DNA of 64,000 bases, from assembly GCF_001411555.2 (NCBI RefSeq), contig NC_049903.1, positions 27,168,270-27,232,269 on the forward strand, read 5' to 3'. Source of the stretch: Juglans regia. Taxonomy: Eukaryota > Streptophyta > Magnoliopsida > Fagales > Juglandaceae. Below the pieces are notes generated by a model. The model did not search any database. It was given only the letters and a program-made list of their open reading frames with translations, and had not been told where the DNA came from. The position numbers and the translations under genes were made by a program. This document shows positions 47,285 through 59,400 of the stretch, piece by piece. Numbering within the stretch: the first letter of the stretch is position 1; each line of letters opens with the position of its first letter.

Positions 47285-47414
47285 CCCATCTCAAAACGGC
47301 GTCATTTTGCCATGGACAAAATGACGTCGTTTTGAGATGGGTAGTTTTAAAAATAAACCACAACCATCAAAATGACGCCATTTTGTCCATGTCAAAATGA
47401 CACTGTTTTGATGG
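47285..47414. repeat. Two neighbouring palindromes with ACGTC cores in hAT-2
   Basis: First: arms 47285-47309 and 47317-47341 (25 bp, one mismatch, 7-base loop CCATGGA). Second, weaker: about 47365-47386 and 47393-47414, loop TCCATGT. Both contain CAAAATGAC. The first holds TGACGTC, a bZIP (TGA-type) core. They lie about 220-350 bp from the hAT-2 end. Confidence 0.85.
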
Positions 47415-47639
47415 CTGAGGTATTTTTTAATTATATATATTATATATACAGGGCGGGGCGGGGTATTTGCAAGGCGAGGGTTGAGGCCATCCTGCCCCCG
47501 CCCCTACTCGGGGTGCCAGATGCGGACGGGGGCACCCCTGATCTGGCAGACGAGGGATCCACCCCGCCCATACGAGAGCGAGGCGGATGGGGGTGGGGCA
47601 ATGGGGTGCGAGGCCCTGCTACCCACCCCTAGTCATTCG

Positions 47640-48578
47640 CACTGGTATTTTCAACCATGATACAAAGTACTTTTATGATCCCCAATTTTTATGCAGTCAT
47701 ACATCTTCTTGCCAATGGATAAACACTTGTGATTAACAATTTCTTTGAAGTCGATAATCCACTTGTGCAACGTACACTCACTGTCAATAAAGTGGGTTGT
47801 GATACACATAGAGCCCACAAACATTTCCATTACAACGTCCACTCACTGTCAATATGGAGGTCCATGTATCAACCGTAAATGACACTCTTTGGCCAATGGC
47901 GACAAATATTTCCTTCATTGCTGCCTTCTCCTTGGCATGCTTCTTCAAACAATCGTGCATCACAATATACTGTGAAGGCATGGGAAATCTTGGCTCTAAA
48001 GTATGCATAAATTTTCAGAACCCTACCTTGTCAACCATGGTAGAAGGCATCTCATCAGTGATGATAATCTCCACAAGAATATCCCTAAACATGTTCTCAT
48101 TGTATTGAGAGATTGATAGCTTCTTAATCTGCATGCCATTAGTGGCCGTAGAAGTCTTGTAATTCAGCTTCGTCTGATTAGTTACCATCAGCTCTTTGTG
48201 TATCTTATACCGCTGATAGCCCATAAGATGTGCTATTAATACTGACAAACCTTCCTTCTTCGAATGACAACTACATAATTGCCCACAATAGTGGCATTGA
48301 GCCTATGGGTTCTCACAATCACTGAGAACTTTGATGAAATGTTCTCATGTCCACGACCTTTTTTTATTAGGTCGTGCTGGTGGATTGACCTCAACATTCA
48401 TCAACTCCTTATAGTAATTAAGCATATCAACATCTTTTAGATCTATTAGAACTTGACTACTTGCACAGGAGGTAGCTGCTCTACATGGGGGTCTACGGCC
48501 CAAAATACTTGTTGTCGACGCCAAAGGTTGTGCATCATCCTCTTGTGGAGAATTGTGGGGAGATGGTATAGCATCCAT
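47640..48578 (-). pseudogene. hAT-1 transposase, N-terminal part
   Basis: Starts MDAIPSPHNSPQEDDAQPLA at 48578. A BED-type zinc finger (AQCHYCGQLC, then a distant His region) follows at about 48340-48240, then LSISQYNENMFRDILVEIIITDEMP (about 48120), RFPMPS (48008 on), VSFTVDTWTSILTVSG (about 47860) and GKKMYDCIKIGDHKS. It ends at VENTSAND, where hAT-2 is inserted; the rest continues at 35998. Frameshifts near 48340, 48015 and 47800 break it. In relatives the last motif is VDNASxND, so Asp has become Glu here. Confidence 0.85.
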
Positions 48579-48734
48579 AATTTGTTATGCAAATGATCTG
48601 AAACAATTAACAAACATTCATCATTTAACATGTTATGAAAATTATTTACAAATTGGAAACACGTTGAAAAGGAAAAAATATGTGTCTAGTCGTGTTTGTG
48701 ATTTTAAAAATAAATAAAACACAAAAAAACTGAA

Positions 48735-48945
48735 TGTTCGCTCGAGCGGCACTATAACGAAGGTTCAAGTGAACAATCTGTGTGATGTTTGCTCGAGCCA
48801 AACTCGAACGAACAATTTGTGTCATGTTCGTTCGAGCCAAACCCGAGTGAAAGCTCAAGCGAACAATCTATGTGATGTTGCCACACTCGAGCGAAAGCTC
48901 GATCGAACAATCTGTGTGATGTTCGCTCGAGCAACACTGGAGCAA
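48735..48945. repeat. Imperfect tandem repeat with CTCGAGC units upstream of the hAT-1 gene
   Basis: GAACAAT(C/T)TGTGTGATGTT starts at 48771, 48810, 48861 and 48905 (steps 39, 51 and 44), each followed by GCTCGAGC-type palindromic pieces. It lies about 160-370 bp upstream of the transposase start, in its presumed promoter. Confidence 0.85.
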
Positions 48946-49326
48946 ACGTTGTCTAAAATAAAATAAAAAACTTGATTTTTCCAAAACTTAAATCCCTCAA
49001 TTCTTAAATTTAACAGCCTAAAAATTGAAATCATTAAAATGCAAAAAAAAAAAAAAATCATTGAACTAAACAACAAATCATACACATTTGACAAGTTTCA
49101 AACGAAAATGTGACAATTAAATGATTTTAGAACTCTAAAATTCTACAAAAAAAAAAAAAAATTGAGTAACTGAGTGAGTGCCGAGTGGCTTAAAATTTGT
49201 GATGAACACAGGAAGGTGGCTCGCAGCGACTTCAAGTGATGGCAAACGGCGAGGGAGGTGAAGCACAATGTGGATATGTGAGAGACAAAGGGAGTTGCAG
49301 GTGGGTGTTGTGCGAAAGTGAGAGGG

Positions 49327-49362
49327 GAAGAAGGGGGTCCTGCGTTTTGGACCCCCTTCTTC
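49327..49362. repeat. Perfect 14-bp hairpin near the right end of hAT-1
   Basis: Arms 49327-49340 and 49349-49362 (GAAGAAGGGGGTCC and its complement), loop TGCGTTTT. A weaker copy with the same loop and GTCC/GGAC stem is at 49403-49427. Strong as DNA cruciform or RNA stem. Confidence 0.9.
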
Positions 49363-49590
49363 ATGAAACTGAAGCGGAACGACAATGTTAGTTACTTTAG
49401 TAGGGTGTCCTGCGTTTTGGACCCTTCTTATGAGCGAAACGACGTTGTTCCTCTTGAAGTGAAATGACATAGTTTTGATTATGTGATTTTTTTTTAAAAA
49501 TATGTTGGAGTTACTCCGACTCCGACTTCAAATTACCATAATTCGGCCAGAGTCATAATTTCAGAGTTTTTGCCCACCCATATCCAAGAC

Positions 49591-51360
49591 AATGGATTTG
49601 GGTAATCCATGAAGTTTAAAAACTCTAGCAAAGAACACCTGTGCAAAGTTAGTCAGTCTGTCTATCATAGTAAAGACTATAGAATACCCATTCGAAAGAG
49701 GCAAGCCTTCAATAAAATCCATAGAAATATCCAGCCATGGAGAATCAGGAATAAACAATGGTTGTAACAACCCACGGTATTGCGCAGTTTCATGTTTGTT
49801 GATTTGACAAACCTCACATTCCCTAACCAAATTTCTTATATCCTTGAGCATCTCCACCCAATAAAAATTCATCTTAGCCTACTGCAAGGTTTTATGGTAG
49901 CCCACATGACCTGTATGCTGGTTATGATGAATGAACTGCAAGATTTTTCGCTTGAAATGATGAAGAAGGAATCGCAACCAACCTTCCCTTCCTCTACAAC
50001 AACCCTTGACGCAAAGAGTAATGCTTAGGACCCTCCTAGACTTGTTTTAGCTTAGAACATGATTTCTGATACTCTGGGGCATGAAGAATAACTGTCCTTA
50101 AGTTCCACTATCCACAAAGGAGTGGGAAAAGAAATTAAGGCAACAGTTGTTGTCTCTTCCTCATTTGTCCTCAAAAGGGCATCAACCACAACATTCTCTT
50201 TACCCTTTTTATAGTCAATAGTAAAGTCATACCCAATCAGTTTGAATATCCACCTGTGTTGAGCTTCAGTTCCAATCGTCTGTTCAAGCAGATACTTTAA
50301 GGCTTGTTGATCACTTTTTACCTTGAAAGTATGCCCCCAATAAGTATGGTCTCCATCTACTCACTGCAGAGACTAGAGCCAATAGCTCTTTTTCATAAGT
50401 AGACAACAATAAGACCTTCCCCTTCAAGGCCTTGCTATAAAAAGCAATAGGCTATCCTTCTTGCATCAGAACAACCCTCAATCCAATTCCTGAAACATCA
50501 CACTCAATGGTAAATACATTGGAAAAGTCTGGTAATCTTAAAATAGGAGGATGACTCACAACTTTCTTCAATTGCTCAAATGTTGTAGGACCTTCTTCAT
50601 TCCAATGGAAGGAATTGTTCTTCAATTTTTTTATAGTAACCTGTGAGCCCCAAAACTCTCCTCAAAGACTTCAAGGTTTTCGGTATAGGCCACTCCACCA
50701 TAGTTGTTGTTTTAGAGGGGTCTGTCTACACCCCTTTGCTTGATATAATGTGGCATAAATATTCAATTTTTGTAGCACCAAACTTACATTTTGACATTTT
50801 AGCATACAAAGTATGATGCTTCAATACCTCCAATATAGATTTCAAGTGGAATACATGGTCAACAAGCTTTTTACTATACACAAGTATATCATCAAAGAAA
50901 ACTAATACAAATTTCCTCAAGAAGGGTTTGAAATTGCATTCATTAACCCTTAGAAAGTGGCTGGTGCATTTGTAAGACCAAAAGGCATGACCAAGAATTC
51001 ATAGTGGCCCTCATGAGTTCTAAAGGCTATCTTTTGTGTATCTTCTTCTCTAACTCGTGGTGATAACCTGCCCTTAAATCCAGTTTAGAAAACACTTTGG
51101 CTCTAATAAGTTTATCAAGCAGCTCATCAATGACAGGTATAAGAAACTTGTATTTGAAGGTCTCTTGATTAAGGGCACAATAGTCAATGCACATCCTTCA
51201 AGTGCCAAGTGCCATCAACTTTTTTGACCAACAAACAAGTGAAGAGAAATGACTTTGGTTGTGTCTCACCACCCTAGATGCCAACAAGTCCTGAATTATC
51301 TTCTTTATTTATGATTTATGGTAATGAGGGTACCTGTATGGCCTTACTGATATTGATTTG
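49591..51360 (-). pseudogene. Reverse transcriptase, RNase H and first half of integrase, chromovirus B
   Basis: From 51360 leftwards: [21 protein letters not shown] palm region in several frames near 51150, FFDDILVYS (about 50890, in the open segment 50920-50726), RNase H pieces (about 50500-50260), then the integrase zinc end (LVRECEVCQINKHET) and core start with the first Asp in MDFI (49872-49591). It stops at PKSIVLD, where hAT-1 is inserted; the rest follows at 33954. Many stops and frameshifts; no block is complete. Confidence 0.85.
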
Positions 51361-51369
51361 TCCCTTCTT

Positions 51370-51950
51370 TCACATTAATAGGATGATCAAATGCCCTTTT
51401 TTGTGGTAACCCAACAGGTTTTGCAAACACTTCTTTATACTGGCCCAATAAGTCAGTAATAACTCCTTGAGGAGTTTCCAGTTCTTGTAAGTCTTGAGCC
51501 ACTGCACCCCAAGAATAATATCACAACCCCTTAAAGTCAGTACATGAAAAGGGATTGAAAACTTGGAACCTTGAATTCTGATCACTTCTTCACCTTTGCC
51601 TTGACTTAGAACCTTGACCTAATTTGCTACCCTTACCTGTAAGCTTGAATCCTTCTCAATCTTCAATCTGGTAGCCTAAACCACCAGTGGATCCAAGAAG
51701 TCATAAGTACTTCTTGAATCCACCAAGATCTCCATAGCACAAGCTGCAATTCTTCCTTGCAATCTCATGACATTATTGTTATAACACCTTGATAGAGCAT
51801 TGATAGAAACTTCTAAACATTCCTCTTCTACTCCTTGTATTTCCTCCACTCTCGAAATTGGTTCATTGTCATCCAACATTGGTTGGTCCAAAGAAGGCTG
51901 CTCTACTTGTAACAAGTACATCTGGGATTCTTACATACATAGACTGGATT
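51370..51950 (-). pseudogene. Protease region of chromovirus B
   Basis: 51921-51676 reads MYLLQVEQPSLDQPM through AMEILVDSRSTYDFLD. The catalytic motif DSG has become DSR, a Gly-to-Arg change that kills the active site. 51585-51370 continues with HVLTLRGCDIILGVQWLKT, which follows the protease in such elements. Confidence 0.82.
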
Positions 51951-52155
51951 CCACTTCTCATCACAATGATAATAGAGGCCCCTTCTCTAGTTTTCATCCA
52001 TTTAAGATGAAAAAATCTTCTTAACTAGAGGAGTACCCCTCTGCAGTCTACTACTCTCTCCAACAACTTCAGAGGCCCTTATCCCTACTTACCACACTCT
52101 TTATCTCTACTTATCACACTGTCTCTCCAAGACTTTCTTGAAGCCACAAATATTC

Positions 52156-52870
52156 TTATTGTATTTTTGCAAGGCCTAAATTTGCATTCAAATTGTTAGG
52201 ATTGAGAATTTGAACAAGCAATCGAATCTCATCCTTCAATATACTCATAAAATAGCTTAAGTTATGCCTTTCAGAAAATCCCATCAGCTTATTTGAAAAA
52301 GCTTCAAACTGCGCCTTATAAACAGCCACAATAGAGTTATGCTTTAAACGAGTTAAAGCTTCCATAGGGTCATCATACGTAGTGGGGCCAAACCTCACTT
52401 GATACCAGCTTGTAAAAATTCCACAATCTACAGCATTTTGATACCACACAAGGGCCTCACCTGCCATGTGATAAGAGGCCATCAAAACCCTATAATTAAC
52501 TCAGATTTGATGGAATTCAAAGTACTAAGCGGCTTTGAAAATCCACCCAGCAGGATTAGTTCCATCAAAGTGTGGAATGTCTAGTCTAACTCCCCAAGGC
52601 ACAAAACCCCTTTCATCAAAACTCATTCCATGCCCATAAGACCCTTTTTCATGATTCATGCCTCTACCATCATAAGAACTTGGAGGAACAGACTTACGTT
52701 GTTGACATTCTACTAAAGATTTTAACATAATAGTGAGTTGATCTAACCTACCTCTAATTCCATTGATCGCATGATTGTGCTCCTCAATTGTTTCAAGATT
52801 CCCTCTTGGTATCTTAAAGAACCTTCTTGTTGTGCCTTAGGCTGCTGTTGCTCGAGTATTCTCTGCCATA
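52156..52870 (-). pseudogene. Gag of chromovirus B
   Basis: Segment 52728-52525 has WGVRLDIPHFDGTNPAGWIF; segment 52485-52156 has MAGEALVWYQNAV, RFGPTTYDDPMEALTRLK and GFSERHNLSYFMS. It aligns with gag of element A (same motifs), with about 30 residues lost near EGEALVW...SLVAALQG and several stops. A Gln-rich N-terminus is visible in pieces up to 52870. Confidence 0.82.
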
Positions 52871-52880
52871 AGAGGATCGG

Positions 52881-52894
52881 CCTCTCTGATACCA
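52881..52894 (-). other. Primer-binding site of chromovirus B
   Basis: Minus strand TGGTATCAGAGAGG, matching the initiator tRNA-Met complement (TGGTATCAGAGC) in the first 11 bases. It lies two bases inside the LTR. Confidence 0.88.
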
Positions 52895-52896
52895 AT

Positions 52897-53386
52897 TGTT
52901 ATGGATCTGCTACCTTCCCAACTTAGCCAACAGAATCAAGAACAAGATGTTAAAGAAAACAGAAGAACAATTCAAGAATTAACCAAGATTGCAAGAATCA
53001 GAACCAAGCAACTACTTCTCATTTATTGGAAGAGATTTTCGAGTAATCTCCAAACTCCCAAGGATCAACTAACATCCATAATGAATATCTTCTTTCTTAG
53101 TTTCGTTCTTATACCTACAGCTACTTATAGTAAAACGCATCGTTTATTACATTTCCTACAACAATACACTGGCATTTCTCTCCATCAGTTGCGACACCTT
53201 CAGGATCTGAAATGCACCGCTTCATTTAACTTGCATGCACCATTTCACTTAACCACAAACTTCCTTCGTTCTCATCAAAATGCATTGCATTACTAAATTG
53301 CAATGCTCTATTTCCCTTCATCAATTAATATCGTTATATTCCTCATTCCCAGCCAATTCCCTTCCCATCAACATTGAACCCTCATA
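52897..53386 (-). repeat. 5' LTR of chromovirus B
   Basis: 490 bp. In element sense it ends CCATAACA next to the primer-binding site. Its outer end, TATGAGGG, differs from the 3' LTR's TGTAAGGG, so the terminal TG has mutated. The right 350 bp match 32688-33039 at roughly 85 percent by eye, a sign of age. Confidence 0.85.
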
Positions 53387-53693
53387 ATGTAGATATTACG
53401 TTAGAGTTGAAGTTTGCGAGTTTTTACACACCCGTATACATGAAAGCTAGAAGTAATAATCTTTTACATAAGTTACGGATTTGATACGGATGTAGGGACA
53501 TGACACGAGAAAATAAGCTTAGTGTTATAGATGTGTTTTGTATTCCTATTAAAGACTTCTGATAACCTGCAACAAGAAAATGAGAGAGGAACCGGTGTGG
53601 TGGGGGATACCTCCAATGTTTAAGTCAAGATAGAGTGTGGAGAGAATTCTAATTTTCAAATGGTTCAGAAGTTACTTTAGGTGTGTTACTTTA

Positions 53694-53705
53694 CCTCTAT
53701 TTATA
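53694..53705 (-). promoter_or_regulatory. TATA box in an LTR-like region
   Basis: TATAAATAGAGG on the minus strand, followed by a leader-like stretch without ORF. It fits the U3/R boundary of an LTR belonging to the TAT-like element. Confidence 0.5.
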
Positions 53706-56496
53706 TGGATTGGGGCCTGACCGATACGACTTGTCTTTAGGCTTGACATCGTCCAATCCTTGCTAGACGGAGGATTGTTAGGGCTTCAAGCAGCTGCCAG
53801 TCAGAGGAGGAATTGATACATTGGATGGATATCACGAGTGAGTATCGCGCCCAAGTAGCTTGTCTGCTGCCCTAAGTAGTTGCCATTAATATGCTTAGAT
53901 TTGAATTCCACATTAGTGCATTTTGGCGATTTAAACTCTAGGTTTCTGAGTAGGCCCTCGGTTTCAGGCTTGGGACTTTTTTAGACCATGTGCTCTGGCC
54001 CATTTCAGGTCAGGTGGTATTTATCTCAACAGTTACCCTACAAATGATCCCATGCAACTTGAGTGTGTCGCTTAGGTTTGTTGGCATGTGTTTTCTTTGT
54101 TTCATAAGTAATTGCTTCAATGATATGCCTCCCCACATCTTTGTGTGCAGCACAGATTGCAAGACTGGTCTGTTCTGTATCTGTGTCAATGACACTTCTC
54201 GTGATCCCGTTGGGATTGTCTAACTGTCACTATTCTTATTTAAACTCGTATCTTCATATTTTTCAGTTTTATGTTATTGCACCTTCTTCCAAAACCGTAA
54301 TTGTTTCTTGTTGCGGTGTTATCCTCAAGACCCTAACTTTCCCTTTCTCAGCTTCTTCTTATCGATATTTGCCATCACCAATGGCCCCTTGTAACACTTC
54401 TTGTTATGGTTCTATTGGCTCCCGTTCTTCACACCCCTAAGCATCTCCCAACATGTTTGGGGTGCTAGTTCCTATAGTTCGGATGACTTTGAGGGCCACC
54501 GTTGGTCTGCTACAACTTCACAGGGTATACCTACATTTGTGAGGAACTCGTATGGAGTTCCCGATTCCGTTGTTTTAGAGGCAATTGGGGCCCATCGTGG
54601 GGTTGTTAATTCAGAGAGGTTTTCCAAATGGGTGACCCTACATATGAGCATGTTTATGGTGGGGCTTCAACTTCCCTTTTGTTGCCTTGCCCGGGACGTC
54701 TTGGATTATCTAGGTCTGGCATTATCTCAACTCTTCCCTTAGACTTGGAGGATCTTGCTATTGTGTTGCGTTGTGTGGCGTCAGGTCTTGGAACCTACTG
54801 GCGAGAAATATCTCAACCTTATCGCTTGGGATTCCATTTGTACCCATGGTGTGTGATGCCATGATGGGAATCAATGCAATTTCCGTTCAAAGACTACGTG
54901 TAGGGTGGCGCGTCTAGAGACCTATTACTCTCATGCCAAGGAATGGCATAAGAAATTCTTCTTCGTGTTTGGTATGGGCTGGGAATATTTGGCAGGGGAA
55001 GCTAGTCGCCAAGAGTTTCCAGTTTGGGCAATGTGGGGCATAGTCCCCGAAGATTGTGAGTTTAATGTGGTGCTTTCTGATCGGGAGAAAGCTTGCCTTC
55101 AACAAGTTTATTCTTAGATTGGACTAAACTCTAAGACAGTTTATAGTGATGTTCTTCTTACTCAGGTAAACATTGACCGATTTCTGGTTATGCCGGGTCG
55201 TTCCCATGTTACTGGACGCAACTTTTTTTGGGTTCCATCCCATCCTCATGGGCAAAAAAGAGCCCCTTCCATTCCACCAAAGTAGAAGGGGAATAGGCCT
55301 CACCTAGATAGGGATTTAGTTCACGACGAGGATGAAACTTCTAGTGAATCAAGCTTTGGTGCTTCCATTCCTTTGGGTGTCATTGTTGCAGCAAAAGGTT
55401 TCATCGCTTCCCAAAGGTAGTGGATCAGTAAAACTAGTTGACCAACAACAACATGTTTCATCGCCCCCAAGAGACAGTGGACTAGCTCCCCCAGCCTCGG
55501 CCACTTGTGATCGCTTAGAGGAGATGAAGCAGGCAGAAGCTAACTTAGCCCTAGTTTTGGATGCTGTGTCTTGTGAATTAGGCCACCAAGGGTAAGTTTG
55601 TTAGCCCTTATCCACTCCTAACCATTTGGTTAAGGACTTTGACCAAGAGGAGGCAACTATTGACGTGGTGCTGCATTCCACATTTATGGATTCAGTGCTT
55701 GAGAGTTTTGTGGTTCTGCTTCTTGAAATGCCATTTGAGAATATGAAGGACATGTCTTAGGCCCTGGGGGATTTGTCTGAAGCAGAAGAGGCTGTTGAGG
55801 GAGTGTTTCCTTAGGATGACCGTGATGCTCCCACACCATCCATCCCCTCTTCAGCTTCTAGCGGGGAAACTCTCAACCTCACATCCGACCCCCGTGATGA
55901 TCACTCAAATGTTGTCCTCTATAGGGGTCAAGTTTTAATTCATTCCTCGTCTTTCTATATTTCCCCTATTGGATGGAAAATTCCTTCGCTTGCTAATCTA
56001 GAAAGGGATTTTGGACCAGGTACCTCCTTCGGGCGAAGCTGAACCTTATGGGGAAGGTGGATCAACAATTCCAGCCAGTGCGGCCATTACACCTTAATCG
56101 CATGCAGCCTTATCGCCTTATCATTTTGAGCAGGCAAGTGGCTCCAGGCCCTATTTTCATAGCAGGGAGCTTAATGTTTCAGGGTTACCCAGTCCCTCTG
56201 GGTCTCATTCTTCAAGGCCTAGCGAACTAGCAGTTGCATGGAAGAGTCGGTTCGAGATATCACACGCCAACTAAGGGGCTTTTTATCCTGTTTTAGTTAC
56301 TACATTACATGTCTTCCTTATTCATAACACAAACTGGTTTCATGTCCCAGGGAGTCGATCAACTTTCCAATTAAGTCATCAATTGCTAGTTTTATCTAGA
56401 AGATAAGGTTCGCTCTCGGCGAGCCTATGCTAAAAAAGCTCACTAAGTTATTTTCAAGTTGAGGTCAGAAAGGAATGAGTTGGTAGACGCATGTTA

Positions 56497-59400
56497 TGTG
56501 ATGAGCCCAGGTTCAGCTTGGGATCAGACAGACTCTAAAGCGTTGGGACAAGCAATACATGCTTACCTGCCCTCGTTTATGACAATTAAAGATGCAATGC
56601 ACCTAGCATACCTCTAAAAAAAATACAATATTCACAACGGATTTTCTTCTTTAAGCAATCCTATGCACCATATACGATATATCCCAATCATAAAACATAT
56701 TTTATTAACTGAAGATAATAGATGCTCAAGTTACAACACAAGTCCGAAAGATTTGTAACCATAGGAGTACTAGAGACAGAGCTCCCAAAGTATATGAAAA
56801 ACTAATGTAACTATTAGGCTAATCTATCAAGTAGCTCGTGCAACTCGGTCAAAGAGCCAAAATACTATCGATAAAATGGAGCATCGAAGAGATGGGCTTT
56901 GCATCGTGCCATCACTATCTAGTCGACCGCCTCTAGTCGCGCTTCTGCCACGTCTCCTGATCTTGGCATATGATCTACCATTCTGGGGGAAATAGTAATT
57001 GGGACTACCAAGTGATATTTGATTACAAATCTCAGCAAGTTAACAAATAACTTAAATCGACAGCTTAAAGATGCATGCATGACAATAAAAACATGAATGC
57101 AAAACGTGAACATAAGTAACTTGATGTGACTTGACAAATTGCCTGACATGTATTGACATGATTTGAACTGGCATGAAATGAACTAAACTGACTTGAACCT
57201 GAAACTAAACGTGACATAACATGACTTAAAGATGAATTGAACATGAATTGAGTTGAAGTTGAATATGAACTAAATTTAAACTGAACATGAACATAGAAGC
57301 TTGTTCAACAACTAAATTGGTTAATTAAAAGTGAAATGTGGATGCTATATAGGTTCCTTTGAGTCGTGTGACCATGCCGTCACTGTATTACATCATAGGT
57401 ATATCTGCACCAGCTGTTAGTGCATTAACATACGTATCAGTTCACATGTATCTACACCTACTATGAAAAACGTAATGTATGTATCTCGTGATAGGTATAT
57501 GCACCCTCATGAGTATGTATAACATAAAATTGAAATATGGGTAGCACCATAGGTGTTGGTGCTTAACTTCTCTCTGGTGACCAGTTATTTAAGCCACATT
57601 TAAAGCCTGTTGATTTTTACCTTGTCAACTCAAGGAATTTCACACTAGTTTAAATACTCCAAAATGAACAAGGGAGTTTTACTAGGATATTACTCCATCA
57701 TAGCATTTAAGGTTGTGACAAGCATAAACAGACATGACTAACATGAAAATACTATTTTCGAGACACACTTTGTAGTCGAGACATGACGTGACGTAAAATG
57801 TAAAGATAGATGACATGACATAATATAACATGACATTTATGTGATATGAATGACATGTCATAATATGAAATAAAAAAACATCTTTTGATATAGCATAATG
57901 TGTAGCAGATAAATATTTCGTGACATATTAGAATGTGTAACAAATAAACACTTCGTGACATAGCATAATTGTCACAGGTATAAGATCATTAGAACATAAA
58001 TAACTATTCTCTTAGCAACACATATACGCAATATCCTAACAGTAAAGTATAGGCTAGTTTATACATAAACGTGTACTTGAAATAAATCATAGCATGGAAG
58101 GATATGACGTTTGTAACATCATAATAAACATGGATGATGGTTTCTTACCACCATGAATATACAAGTATCCTGGAACTAAGCTAGAGACTAACTTACAGTA
58201 AGCGTAGCTTGACAAATTAAATGCACGAATAAACATGAATGTAAGGATACATTTCTAAATGTTAGAAACTCTTTACTAACAAACTTAGAAACATAAAAAT
58301 ACTGACTTAAAGTAAAATTATAATTTTACCCCTCTACATATAGGAAAATGATCATTTTACCCCTAACTCAAGAATTTCACATCCCAACTTCAAAAGTCAC
58401 CAAAATTTACGTTTCTCATGTAGATTTTGTCCAAAATCTAAATAATTAGAAAATTTTAAAACATAACACAACTATGTGAACCAAGCATTGGCCAAAACAT
58501 GACAATGCTAAAACTCTTGATTTTTGTTGCAATTCTTTCAAACCTTATTTTTCATGCTAAAACGAAAATATACAACATATAAAATCACATCCTATACTTA
58601 AATAATATGTTAGAACAAACACCAAACTCATATCATAAAAAGCACAAACTTTCTTCATGCTAAAACTTCAAGTATTTGACCTCAAAGAGCAACCCTTGAT
58701 ATTCATGGTCTATCTCCTTTCAAAACAACTCCAAGAACTCCAAGAGTTCAATAACATACTCTCAATATGTTCATAAAACATTCCTAAGGACTATCACACT
58801 TTGAATAATTAAGCCAAAACCACAAAAAATAAAACTCAACACAATCATTTGTACCTATTTCCCAAACCATGCACTATGAGATTTGGTTGTGATCAAACCA
58901 CTAAATCTGAAACTTTCATGAATTAAATCATCAACATATAACATAATATGGTTCATATTCAAGTCCTAAAATATATTTAAGCATCAAACCTAAGATCACA
59001 TGGCAAAAAGTGCATAAAAACTATAGATCCACATGTGAGCCTCACACACAAAACCTGATCGGACCTTTGCATGTATAAAATTTCTATATTCAAGATCAAC
59101 ACCAAAAATCTCCTAAATAACATTCTAACATGTTATATCAAATTCCTACGAGGATCATATGTAAATATCAAAGTCGTTGGTCCATGGTTGCATAACAAAA
59201 GACTTAAGGTTTTCCAAAACAGAAACTGTTTTCATACCCCCAGTTTCAAACTTTTTTTTATCTTTGCAAAACTCTCATAAAAAACTTATAACATACAATG
59301 AAGCTTCATCAAACTTGTATATTAGCATGTTAACTATAAACCATAAAAATATCAGACCAATATCTTGCCAAGAACACCATAAAAAATATCAAAGTATCAC

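Larger units (their letters stand above)
35999..47631 (-). mobile_element. hAT transposon 2, nested in hAT-1
   Basis: The left end is TAGAGGTGCTACC; the right end read inwards is TAGGGGTGGGTAGC. The target duplication is ATCATTTG (35991-35998) against GTCATTCG (47632-47639), 6 of 8, both differences being transitions. Removing the element and one duplication rejoins the hAT-1 transposase in frame. Without the LINE it is about 5.6 kb. Both ends are GC-rich (36000-36130, 47450-47631). It shares its ends with the non-autonomous copy at 19769-20352. Confidence 0.9.
33963..49582 (-). mobile_element. hAT transposon 1, host of hAT-2
   Basis: Starts TAGGGGTGGGC and ends GCCCACCCATA, an 11-bp inverted repeat with one mismatch. 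The 8-bp target duplication is TCCGAGAC (33955-33962) and TCCAAGAC (49583-49590). Removing it and one duplication rejoins the chromovirus integrase in frame. Without hAT-2 it is about 4.0 kb. The transposase is on the minus strand, in two parts around hAT-2. Subterminal TCCGAC repeats lie at both ends. Confidence 0.93.
32688..53386 (-). mobile_element. Ty3/gypsy chromovirus B, split by nested transposons
   Basis: Minus-strand element with 5' LTR (52897-53386), primer-binding site, gag, protease, reverse transcriptase, RNase H, integrase (first part) at 49591-52728, and, after hAT-1, the rest of integrase, a chromodomain, a polypurine tract and a truncated 3' LTR at 32688-33954. Its own length without hAT-1 is about 5.1 kb. 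The chromodomain makes it a chromovirus. It is related to element A but has a different LTR. Many stops and frameshifts show it is old, as the nest inside it requires. Confidence 0.9.
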
